DNA from: Lachnospiraceae bacterium | Lineage (GTDB): Bacteria; Bacillota_A; Clostridia; Lachnospirales; Lachnospiraceae | Reading direction: 5' to 3' | Assembly (NCBI GenBank): GCA_024684065.1 | Contig: JAIKXO010000033.1 | Span: 1-49,053, forward strand | DNA: 49,053 bases | Shown: piece by piece, positions 9,478 to 16,506 of the stretch | Layout: each line of letters begins with the position of its first letter | How positions within the stretch are numbered: position 1 is the first letter of the stretch | Notes under the pieces: model-generated | The model's input: only the letters and a program-made list of their open reading frames with translations | What the model was told of the DNA's origin: nothing | Database searches by the model: none | Position numbers and translations under genes: made by a program

Positions 9478-10740
9478 ATGAAGAGGAGATTGTTATCTGT
9501 TGTTATGTCAGCGGCCCTTGCGGTGTCTTTGCTCACGGGCTGCGCGTATGTTGCGGATCCCGGGGCAGACTATCTTGGGAACCTTAATCTTTCAAGGTAC
9601 GGGCTTACGCCTGATTCGATCACAAAAACGTTTTCATCAAACTTTTCCGACGTATATAACGGCGTTCAGAAGCTTTCCGTTGATATCCCTAACGTGGAGG
9701 AGGCAACGGACTTTATTCTTTCCCATGGGGATTACCTTGACGGACTGTCCCAGACCAATCTGGACTACAAGCTTTCAAAGAATGGCGCGACCCTTGAGGA
9801 ATACAAACAGTTCCTCGCAGATCAGGTCAGGGAGATAACGCCCGGAGAGAAATTTGTCATCAGGGATTCGGTGGAAGCTCTTCAGACGAAGTTTGATGAG
9901 CTCGGTTTTACGGTTCCGGCGCTTGATTCCATAGAGTTTATCAAAACGACTATGATGGAGGAACCGGGGGCAGGAGCCTATACCCATGCCAATGAGATAT
10001 ATATAAGTGAAAACTGGCTTGAGGCGGTTCATGATAATGAAGAGAGGTACAGGGAAGCGTTCGACGATACCATAGCCCATGAGGTTTTCCATGTCCTTAC
10101 GAGAAATGACAGGAATTTTAAGGAAAACATGTACAGGCTTATAGGCTTCACCTTAGACAGTTCCGAGCCTGATTTTTCTCCCGAGGTCAGGGAAAGGATC
10201 TTAGCGAATCCGGATGTGGAAAGCTATGATGCCCATGCAACGTTTACAATAAACGGGGAGCCGACCGACGGCGTGATCGTCAGCTATTTTGACGGGGATT
10301 ACAAAGACGGCAGGGTTATGCTTGATTCAGTTAAGACAGGGGTGGTTCCGGTTGATAAGCCCGACAGGATCGTTCCCATTGAGGAGATTCCCGATTTCTA
10401 TGATGTGGTTGGACATAATACCGATTATGTGATCGCTGCGGAGGAGGTATTAGCGGACAATTTCTCGTATGCCATGACCTATGGCAAGGATGCCGATTAC
10501 GCGAATCCGGAGCTCATAGAGGGAATGCTTGAATATCTTTCCACCGGAAAAACGACGGAAAGAGTGACCGGAATTCTTGAGGAAGTTGCCGAAGCACAGG
10601 GCTTAAGCGTTGAAGAGCTTGCGCAGGAGGTCATAAAGGGTCTCTGGGGCAACGGAACGGATCGTGTCGAGGCTCTTGAGGGTGCAGGCTATGATGCCGG
10701 TGCGGTCCAGAAAGAAGTAAACGAGATGATGGGAGACTGA
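9478..10740 (+). CDS. Lipoprotein zinc metalloprotease-like protein (HExxH)
   Basis: 420 residues. The N-terminus is a lipoprotein signal with lipobox LLTGC (C22). A zinc-protease motif HEVFH lies at 201-205 (AHEVFHVLTRND), and a downstream EEVLADNF with E322/E323 could supply the third zinc ligand, as in gluzincins. The protein should sit on the outer face of the membrane. I do not recognise a named family for the rest. Start ATG 9478 is chosen because a clear GAGAGGG site and the signal peptide begin there; a longer open frame to 9352 is not needed. It is flanked by terminators on both sides, so it is likely monocistronic. Confidence 0.75.
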   Translation: MKRRLLSVVMSAALAVSLLTGCAYVADPGADYLGNLNLSRYGLTPDSITKTFSSNFSDVYNGVQKLSVDIPNVEEATDFILSHGDYLDGLSQTNLDYKLSKNGATLEEYKQFLADQVREITPGEKFVIRDSVEALQTKFDELGFTVPALDSIEFIKTTMMEEPGAGAYTHANEIYISENWLEAVHDNEERYREAFDDTIAHEVFHVLTRNDRNFKENMYRLIGFTLDSSEPDFSPEVRERILANPDVESYDAHATFTINGEPTDGVIVSYFDGDYKDGRVMLDSVKTGVVPVDKPDRIVPIEEIPDFYDVVGHNTDYVIAAEEVLADNFSYAMTYGKDADYANPELIEGMLEYLSTGKTTERVTGILEEVAEAQGLSVEELAQEVIKGLWGNGTDRVEALEGAGYDAGAVQKEVNEMMGD

Positions 10741-10750
10741 GTGCATTACT

Positions 10751-10778
10751 GAGCCGGTTTGCTGCGCAGACCGGTGCA
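10751..10778 (+). repeat. H3-only relic of the three-hairpin repeat
   Basis: Directly after the metalloprotease stop, GGTTTGC/GCAGACC arms with a following GGTGCAG match the third hairpin of the dispersed repeat, including its 3' tail. H1 and H2 are not recognisable here. Confidence 0.5.
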
Positions 10779-10810
10779 GTTGTGACAGGAAAACATGACC
10801 TGCATAAAGA

Positions 10811-10850
10811 ACGGCCGTGCCGGGAAATGATCCCGGCATGGCCGTATTTT
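10811..10850 (+). terminator. Intrinsic terminator between convergent genes
   Basis: A 15-base-pair GC-rich stem (ACGGCC..GCCGGGA / TCCCGGC..GGCCGT) with loop AATGA is followed by ATTTTAT. It lies between the metalloprotease gene and the oppositely oriented MATE gene. It clearly serves the + transcript; the reverse strand has only an interrupted T run. Confidence 0.85.
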
Positions 10851-10939
10851 ATACCGTGGCGGAAGAGCTTTCCGGAAGAGCTTTATTTTGACATGGCGAA
10901 TGCGTTATCGACTGCCGAATAAACTCTTTGCTTTGCGTG

Positions 10940-12298
10940 TCAGCTGAAATCCCTGGTCAGATTCTTTATCCAGTTCCCCTTCTTATAGTGGTACAGGGCA
11001 AAAGGCATTTTGACGAATTCGTCGGTGCAGGTAAGTATATAGACGGTCAGCGGGGGCAGCTTAAGGACGAATGCGCTGATAAGCCCGAGAGGCACGGATA
11101 CCGCCCACATGCTTATTATGTCAAGGGTCATTCCATAGCGCGAGTCGCCGCCGCAGCGGAACAGGCTGGCAATAAGGACGGTATTGATGATCTGTCCGAT
11201 CTGATATATAACGCTGATATATAACATTACTTTCAGATAAGAAACCGCGGTATCGGAGATCTTGACAAAATGGGGGATTACGGGGCTGAAAGCCAAAAGC
11301 ACCAGACCCTGTATGAGGCTTACCCTGAAGGAGAGACGCATGATGGAAGAGGCATCATCCCTTGCCCGTTCAAGATTCCCCTCGCCTATCTCCTTTCCGA
11401 GAAGTATGGAAGCTCCGGATGCTATTGCAAATCCCACAGTTGTTACAAGATCCCTTGCGACGGTTACCACTGAGCTGGCTGCGACAATATCAGAGCCTAA
11501 TCTCCCCATGATGACGGAGTTCATGTTAAACGCCAGTCCCCACATGGCATCGTTTATAAAGGCGGGAAGGGAATACCTTACAAAATCGCTTATCAGGGAA
11601 CGCGGTATCGAGAAGATGACCTTAAGGCTCACAGGTATTATCTTCTGACGGTAAAAGTCCGCGATACATACGAAAAGCTCCACACCTCTGGAGATCGTGG
11701 TCGCGAGTGCCGCGCCCTTTATCCCGAGGGCAGGCAGTCCCGGCAGTCCGAAGATAAGGATGGCATTAAGGAATACGTTAAGCAGAAGGGTCACCGCGGA
11801 GATCATGGTGGTGAACCTTACCCTTTCACAGCTTTTAAGAATGGCCAGATATGGTTCAACCAGGCCCGCGAACAGATATGAGAGAGCCACGTAATGAAGG
11901 TATCTGGCGCCTGCGTCGATGAGCTCCGGTGAATTGGTCCATATCCTTATGACATATTCCGGTAAGAACGCGCAAAGCAGGGTGGCGGGCAGTGAAAAGA
12001 TCAGGGAAATGATAAGTCCGATCCCGAGTATCCGTCCTATAGTCTTCGTATCGCCCTTACCCCAGTACTGGGAGGCTAATATCGTGACTGCAGAGGCGAT
12101 CCCGAAGTAAACTACATTCAATAAAAACTGGACCTGGCCGGCAAGCGAAGAGCCGGACAGGACTGTCTGGTCGACCCTTCCGAGCATTACAACATCCGCC
12201 ATGGTGACGGATGAGGCTATCAGATTCTGTATTACTATGGGGACTACCAGAAGCGACAGGTTCCGGTAGAAACCCTCTCTCGGCTGAAAACGTTTCAT
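10940..12298 (-). CDS. MATE family efflux transporter
   Basis: The only minus-strand gene. 452 residues with about 12 hydrophobic helices. The two halves have the MATE pattern, including P..IQNLIASSVTMADVVMLG near the N-terminus and the ASQYWGKGD loop. The family exports drugs or metabolites using a Na+ or H+ gradient, but the substrate is not predictable here. Start is placed at ATG 12298 (MKRFQPREGFYRNL). An upstream in-frame ATG at 12325 has no ribosome site. Neither does 12298, but a TATAAT at 12310-12305 ends six bases before it (see the promoter entry). No partner gene or regulator is adjacent. Confidence 0.9.
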   Translation of the reverse strand: MKRFQPREGFYRNLSLLVVPIVIQNLIASSVTMADVVMLGRVDQTVLSGSSLAGQVQFLLNVVYFGIASAVTILASQYWGKGDTKTIGRILGIGLIISLIFSLPATLLCAFLPEYVIRIWTNSPELIDAGARYLHYVALSYLFAGLVEPYLAILKSCERVRFTTMISAVTLLLNVFLNAILIFGLPGLPALGIKGAALATTISRGVELFVCIADFYRQKIIPVSLKVIFSIPRSLISDFVRYSLPAFINDAMWGLAFNMNSVIMGRLGSDIVAASSVVTVARDLVTTVGFAIASGASILLGKEIGEGNLERARDDASSIMRLSFRVSLIQGLVLLAFSPVIPHFVKISDTAVSYLKVMLYISVIYQIGQIINTVLIASLFRCGGDSRYGMTLDIISMWAVSVPLGLISAFVLKLPPLTVYILTCTDEFVKMPFALYHYKKGNWIKNLTRDFS

Positions 12299-12304
12299 GA
12301 GGGG

Positions 12305-12333
12305 ATTATAACATCCGGGGGACATGCGCGCAA
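12305..12333 (-). promoter_or_regulatory. Possible promoter giving a leaderless MATE mRNA
   Basis: On the minus strand TTGCGC is followed after 17 bases by a perfect TATAAT (12310-12305). The usual start of transcription would fall on or next to the A of the MATE ATG at 12298. No ribosome site is present. Could be chance. Confidence 0.35.
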
Positions 12334-12375
12334 TCAGACGCCGCTTATACGTTTATGCCTGGGCACGCGTTGTGA

Positions 12376-12405
12376 TAGACAAGAAAGCCTTACGGGTTGT
12401 ATAAT
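12376..12405 (+). promoter_or_regulatory. Sigma-A type promoter of galU
   Basis: TAGACA (12376-12381), 18 bases, then TATAAT (12400-12405), about 70 bases before the galU start. It is divergent from the MATE gene. Confidence 0.65.
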
Positions 12406-12473
12406 TATATCAATATTATTCGTATAAATCTGAGGATTTTTCAGTAAATCCATTAAAGACAAAGGGGGTAAGG

Positions 12474-13364
12474 ATGAAGATAAAAAAAGCTATAATACCG
12501 GCGGCGGGACTGGGAACCAGGTTCCTTCCGGCCACAAAGGCGCAGCCCAAGGAGATGCTCCCGATAGTTGACAAGCCGACCATTCAGTATATCATCGAGG
12601 AGGCCGTGGAAAGCGGGATCGAGGACATTGTCATCGTAAACGGGCGGAACAAAGGGTCCATCGAAGATCATTTCGACCGTTCCGTTGAGCTTGAGCTTGA
12701 GCTCTCCAATAAGAGCAATCATGAAGCCCTCGATATGGTTAAATCCATTTCTGAGATGGCAAACATCTATTTTATCAGACAGAAAAAACCTTTAGGACTC
12801 GGACATGCGGTGCTTTCCGCCCAGAAATTCATAGGAAACGAGCCCTTCGCGGTTCTTCTGGGTGATGATGTGGTGGTCTCAAAGACCCCCGCCCTGAGGC
12901 AGATGATAGATGTTTACAACGAATATCATTCAAGCATCCTCGGGGTGCAGACCGTCCCGCATGAGCTGACCTTCCAGTACGGCATAGTGGACGGAAAGGC
13001 AGTCGATGAAAGGGTATACAAGGTCAAGGGGATGGTGGAAAAACCCCCTGTCGAAGAGGCTCCTTCCGATGTGGCTATCTTAGGACGTTATATCCTGACT
13101 GCGGATATCTTCGAATACCTGGCTACCCAGGAAAAAGGCGCGGGCGGCGAGATACAGCTTACGGACGCCTTAAAGAGGATGGCTAAGGAGCAGGCTGTTT
13201 ACGCGTATGATTTTAAGGGGCACAGGTATGACTGCGGCGCAAAGCTTGGATTCCTGCAGGCCAGCATAGAGTTCGGGCTGAGGAGGCCGGAGCTCAGGGA
13301 AAGCCTTGAGACTTATATAAAGAAGCTTGCTCAGGATATAGATGCGGCTATTGATTATGACTGA
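12474..13364 (+). CDS. galU: UTP-glucose-1-phosphate uridylyltransferase
   Basis: 296 residues, the normal length for GalU. The N-terminal nucleotide-binding motif [19 protein letters not shown] is complete, with the conserved KPTIQY, LGHAVL and GDD (about 122-124) segments and the KGMVEKP region. The enzyme makes UDP-glucose from UTP and glucose-1-phosphate for cell-wall polysaccharides, teichoic acids and glycolipids. The ribosome site AAAGGGGG precedes the ATG. A sigma-A-like promoter lies at 12376-12405 and a terminator-like hairpin after the stop, so it is probably transcribed alone. Confidence 0.96.
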   Translation: MKIKKAIIPAAGLGTRFLPATKAQPKEMLPIVDKPTIQYIIEEAVESGIEDIVIVNGRNKGSIEDHFDRSVELELELSNKSNHEALDMVKSISEMANIYFIRQKKPLGLGHAVLSAQKFIGNEPFAVLLGDDVVVSKTPALRQMIDVYNEYHSSILGVQTVPHELTFQYGIVDGKAVDERVYKVKGMVEKPPVEEAPSDVAILGRYILTADIFEYLATQEKGAGGEIQLTDALKRMAKEQAVYAYDFKGHRYDCGAKLGFLQASIEFGLRRPELRESLETYIKKLAQDIDAAIDYD

Positions 13365-13376
13365 TCAAAACAGGAA

Positions 13377-13494
13377 ATGATCCGGTCTGTAAAACAGGCC
13401 GGACTTTTTCAATATTTGCTAAAGCAAATTCCGGATTGAAACGGCATAAACTTATGTTTATGCCTGAGTACGCGGTTTGCTACGCAAATCGGTG
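13377..13494 (+). repeat. Three-hairpin dispersed repeat, copy B
   Basis: H1 begins at 13379 (GATCCGG...CCGGA) but is followed here by CTTTTTC and a small extra hairpin with ATTTGC/GCAAAT arms. H2 is 13443-13463 (GGCATAAAC/GTTTATGCC). H3 has GGTTTGC/GCAAATC arms and ends with GGTGA instead of GGTGC. The copy ends 13 bases before the PfkB start, so the Shine-Dalgarno GAGGAAAGG directly abuts H3. Confidence 0.85.
13379..13410 (+). terminator. galU terminator formed by H1 of repeat copy B
   Basis: The stem CCGGTCTG/CAGGCCGG with loop TAAAA is followed by CTTTTTC, a good intrinsic terminator. The other full copies of H1 lack the T run, so the terminator property is specific to this copy. Confidence 0.65.
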
Positions 13495-13507
13495 AGGAAA
13501 GGTGCTT

Positions 13508-14632
13508 ATGATGAAGAAGAAAGTGATCGCGGCCGGGCATATATGTATCGACATCACTCCTGAGATTCACGGGCGGCCGGTAAAGGAGATCGGGGACCTT
13601 CTGTCTCCCGGTAAGCTTGTCAATGTCGGGGCGGCCGATATACATACCGGAGGAGCCGTTGCGAATACCGGTCTTGCAATGAAATATTTAGGAGCCGATG
13701 TGAGCCTTTTGGGAAAGATCGGCGATGATGCCTTCGGCCGGATGATAGAGTCCATAACGGGAAACTACGGGGCGGCAGGCGGCCTTATCAAAAAAAATGG
13801 CGAGAACACTTCCTATACCATAGTGCTTGCGATTCCCGGGCTGGACAGGATCTTCCTCCATGACCCCGGGGCAAACGACACCTTCTGCGCCGATGATATC
13901 CCTGAGGATCTGTTAAGAGAAGCGGCCCTGTTTCATTTCGGGTACCCGTCTTTAATGAAGCGGATGTATGAAAATGACGGGGAGGAGCTTGTAAAGATCC
14001 TCAGACTTGCGCGTGATGCGGGAGCGGCTACTTCGCTTGACCTTGCCGCGGTGGATCCCGGTTCGGAATCCGGTAAGGCTGACTGGCCCCTTATCCTTTC
14101 AAAGGCACTTGCATTAACCGATATCTTTGTTCCCAGTATTGAGGAACTGTGTTATATCCTTGACAGGGACATGTACGAAAGAATACGGGAAAAAGCCGGA
14201 AACCGCGACTTTACCGAAGTGCTTAAGCTTACGGAGAACATTATCCCCCTGGCGGAAAAGTGCGTCGAACTCGGAGCAGGCATCGTTCTTATCAAATGCG
14301 GAGTTCCCGGGATGTATTATCTTACAGCCGGGGAGGAAAGATTAAACAGGATCAGCCCGCGCCTTGAGCTTAATGTAAAGGAATGGGCAGATAAGAGCGG
14401 TTTTGAAAAGAGCTTTGTTGCTGAGAGGGTGCTTTCGGCGACAGGTGCAGGCGACACCAGCGTAGCGGCATTTTTAACAAGCCTGATAAACGGATGCCCG
14501 GTCGAAAAATGCGTCAGGTATGCCGCCGCCACGGGAGCGTGCTGTGTCACGGCCTATGATTCCCTGAGCGGGCTTAAGACCTTTTCAGAGATCGATGAAA
14601 AGATAAACGCGGGATGGGAAAAGATGGAGTAA
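13508..14632 (+). CDS. PfkB-family carbohydrate kinase
   Basis: 374 residues. The first PfkB signature region is recognisable (HTGGAVANTGLAMKYLGADV, about 43-62). The second is GAGDT at about 320-324 within SATGAGDTSVAAF, where the aspartate is the catalytic base. Members phosphorylate sugars or nucleosides such as fructose, ribose or adenosine; the substrate cannot be fixed. It is about 50 residues longer than ribokinases, mainly in the middle. Start ATG 13508 (alternative 13511) follows GAGGAAAGG supplied at the end of the dispersed repeat. A frameshifted peptidase relic follows after 26 bases. Confidence 0.88.
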   Translation: MMKKKVIAAGHICIDITPEIHGRPVKEIGDLLSPGKLVNVGAADIHTGGAVANTGLAMKYLGADVSLLGKIGDDAFGRMIESITGNYGAAGGLIKKNGENTSYTIVLAIPGLDRIFLHDPGANDTFCADDIPEDLLREAALFHFGYPSLMKRMYENDGEELVKILRLARDAGAATSLDLAAVDPGSESGKADWPLILSKALALTDIFVPSIEELCYILDRDMYERIREKAGNRDFTEVLKLTENIIPLAEKCVELGAGIVLIKCGVPGMYYLTAGEERLNRISPRLELNVKEWADKSGFEKSFVAERVLSATGAGDTSVAAFLTSLINGCPVEKCVRYAAATGACCVTAYDSLSGLKTFSEIDEKINAGWEKME

Positions 14633-14658
14633 GAAAATGAAAGGGCAGGGTAAAGCTT

Positions 14659-15109
14659 ATGGTTATCTGGGCAAAAGAAAATGAGCTGGAGGCCTTCCTC
14701 TCCCGAAGTCAACGTGAATGAAGCGAAGGAGAAGGAAGAGACCAAATTTCGTAATTACAGGGCGCTTTTTGCGGATAAATTAAGCCAGATCATCTCAGAG
14801 GGAGGCGTGGCAAGCGTCCTTATTACAGAGAAAGGGTATTCACATTATGTGACAGTAACCGGAATAAAGGACGATGAGCTCACGGTTTATGATTCTTCCG
14901 GCTATAAAGGGAAGGCAAAGACCGTAAAGCTTGACAGCTTTATAAAACGGGGAAGAGGGTTAGAGATCAGCTGGCTCTCTGATATAAAAGAACCTCAGGA
15001 AATGGAAAAGGAATACCCCAACCTGAAACATGATGCCGCAAAAGAAGTATCTGCCGACATGTATATGGATATACTTTTAAAGATAAATGAAGGGGAGGCA
15101 GCGGAATAA
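14659..15109 (+). pseudogene. Frameshifted C39-peptidase-like relic
   Basis: The ribosome site AGGGCAGGG leads to ATG 14659, which encodes only 20 residues (MVIWAKENEL...) before TGA at 14719. A second frame, open from ATG 14681 to the stop at 15109 (142 residues), overlaps the first and carries the rest. Its middle reads SVLITEKGYSHYVTVTGI then ELTVYDSS, like the His and Asp half of C39/papain-like cysteine peptidases; no catalytic-Cys half is found. The start at 14681 has no ribosome site. The simplest view is a frameshift near 14700-14720 in an already shortened gene. A programmed shift or two coupled small proteins cannot be excluded. Confidence 0.5.
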
Positions 15110-15240
15110 GAATGATGCAGCCCTTAAGAGCCTGTGCCGGCCTCATGAGCCGGATCGGACGTGTCTCAGAAAGGGGTGTTTAACAGTTACAGAAGAAAAT
15201 TAACGGATTCAATGAACACAACGACGGACAGGAGGTACAG

Positions 15241-16224
15241 ATGAGCGTAAAATGGGGTGTTTTGGGAACAGCTAATATTGCAAAGGGATGCACCATCCCG
15301 GGGATGAAGCTTGCATCGAACTGTGAGCTTTATGCCATAGCGGGAAGAGATGCAGGGAAGGTTCAGGGCTATAAGGAAGAGTTCGGTTTTGAGAAAGCGT
15401 ATGTCGGCTATGACAGCCTGTTAGAGGATCCGGAGGTAACCGCGGTTTATATTCCGCTTCCCAATAACCTCCATAAAGAGTGGGTCATTAAGGCGCTGAA
15501 CGCGGGGAAGCATGTCCTGTGCGAAAAGCCGCTTGCCCTGAACAAAAACGAAGTAAAGGAGATGTTTGAAGCGGCTGAAAGGAATAATGTTATCCTGATG
15601 GAGGCTTATGCATATCTGCATACGCCGTATATTTCAATGCTCAGGGATGAAGTAAAAAGCGGAAGTATCGGAGACATAGATTATATTGAGACGGCGTTCG
15701 TGACAAGCGGCTATTCGGATGACATCCGTATAAGGAAAGAGACGGGCGGGGGTGCCATGTATGACCTTGGCTGTTACTGTACGACGATGATCCTTTCACT
15801 GACGGATTCGGAGCCGGAATATGTGAAGGCGGACGCGGAGTTTAATGAAGGGAAGGTCGATATCTTCACATCGGCGCTTATTAAATTCAAAGACGGGGTC
15901 AGGGCCGCCTTCAATGTCGGGATGATGTTAGGCGTTGATCAGAATGCCAGATGGGACAGGCTTTACATTCATGGCTCGAAAGGCAGTATAAGATCCACGG
16001 TTGCGTACAATGAGGAAGGAAGCCTAAGCTATACTGTATCGTCAGACGGAAAAGAGACAGTAAAAACGGCGGAGGTACGGCAGAATTATTCCCTGGAGAT
16101 CGAGCAGCTCGGAAGATGCATAGAGGGTGGGGAGAGCCCCCATATATCACGGGAATTTTCCGAAAGGAACGCTGCATTGATCGATGAACTGTTAGCGGCG
16201 ATGGGATATACGTCGGCTTATTGA
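15241..16224 (+). CDS. Gfo/Idh/MocA-family NAD(P)-dependent oxidoreductase
   Basis: 327 residues. The N-terminal Rossmann motif is GVLGTANIAKG (6-16). EKPLAL at about 94-99 carries the lysine conserved in this family, and the C-terminal alpha/beta domain contains GGGAMYDLGCY with the usual substrate-side residues. Members oxidise or reduce sugars, inositols or related polyols; the substrate is unknown. Start ATG 15241 follows a strong AGGAGGT site. The 131-base gap upstream shows only an imperfect CCGGC/GCCGG palindrome. The nearby PfkB kinase suggests a sugar-catabolic setting, but the genes are not tightly coupled. Confidence 0.92.
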   Translation: MSVKWGVLGTANIAKGCTIPGMKLASNCELYAIAGRDAGKVQGYKEEFGFEKAYVGYDSLLEDPEVTAVYIPLPNNLHKEWVIKALNAGKHVLCEKPLALNKNEVKEMFEAAERNNVILMEAYAYLHTPYISMLRDEVKSGSIGDIDYIETAFVTSGYSDDIRIRKETGGGAMYDLGCYCTTMILSLTDSEPEYVKADAEFNEGKVDIFTSALIKFKDGVRAAFNVGMMLGVDQNARWDRLYIHGSKGSIRSTVAYNEEGSLSYTVSSDGKETVKTAEVRQNYSLEIEQLGRCIEGGESPHISREFSERNAALIDELLAAMGYTSAY

Positions 16225-16230
16225 TCGAGT

Positions 16231-16315
16231 AAATGATTCGGTCTCTAAAGAGACCGAATCGGCATAAACAGAAGTTTATGCCTAAGCACATGATTTGCTT
16301 CGCAAATCGGTGCAG
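16231..16315 (+). repeat. Three-hairpin dispersed repeat, copy C
   Basis: H1 is 16235-16260 (GATTCGGTCTC/GAGACCGAATC, 11 pairs), H2 is 16261-16282 (GGCATAAAC/GTTTATGCC), and H3 is 16286-16313 (GCAC, GATTTG, loop CTTCG, CAAATC, GTGC). The three abut with almost no spacer. It starts six bases after the oxidoreductase stop and lies 190 bases before the next gene, so here it is more likely a 3' UTR element. Confidence 0.9.
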
Positions 16316-16392
16316 AAGGGAAAGCATACGATTTCGGATACAGTTTTTTGATTTTGTTCATTTTGAACTTTATTTCCAATAACGCATTATTG

Positions 16393-16398
16393 TATAAT
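16393..16398 (+). promoter_or_regulatory. Possible -10 box before FIST kinase gene
   Basis: A perfect TATAAT in a very AT-rich stretch about 110 bases before the FIST-kinase start. No convincing -35 box at 16-18 bases. Confidence 0.35.
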
Positions 16399-16449
16399 TA
16401 TAAGAACAATAAAAACACGGCAGGGTGAAATATCTGACCTTTGGCGATC

Positions 16450-16490
16450 CGGAAACGATACAGTTCGATCTTTAGATCGAATCATTTCCG
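16450..16490. other. 5' UTR hairpin resembling an inverted H1
   Basis: TTCGATC/GATCGAA (loop TTTA) extends through a 5-base bulge to CGGAAA/TTTCCG. The right arm, reversed, reads CGGAAATGATTCGATC, close to the start of H1 in other copies. It ends 16 bases before the FIST-kinase start codon and may be a degenerate copy. Confidence 0.55.
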
Positions 16491-16506
16491 CACAGGGAGT
16501 ATTGTG

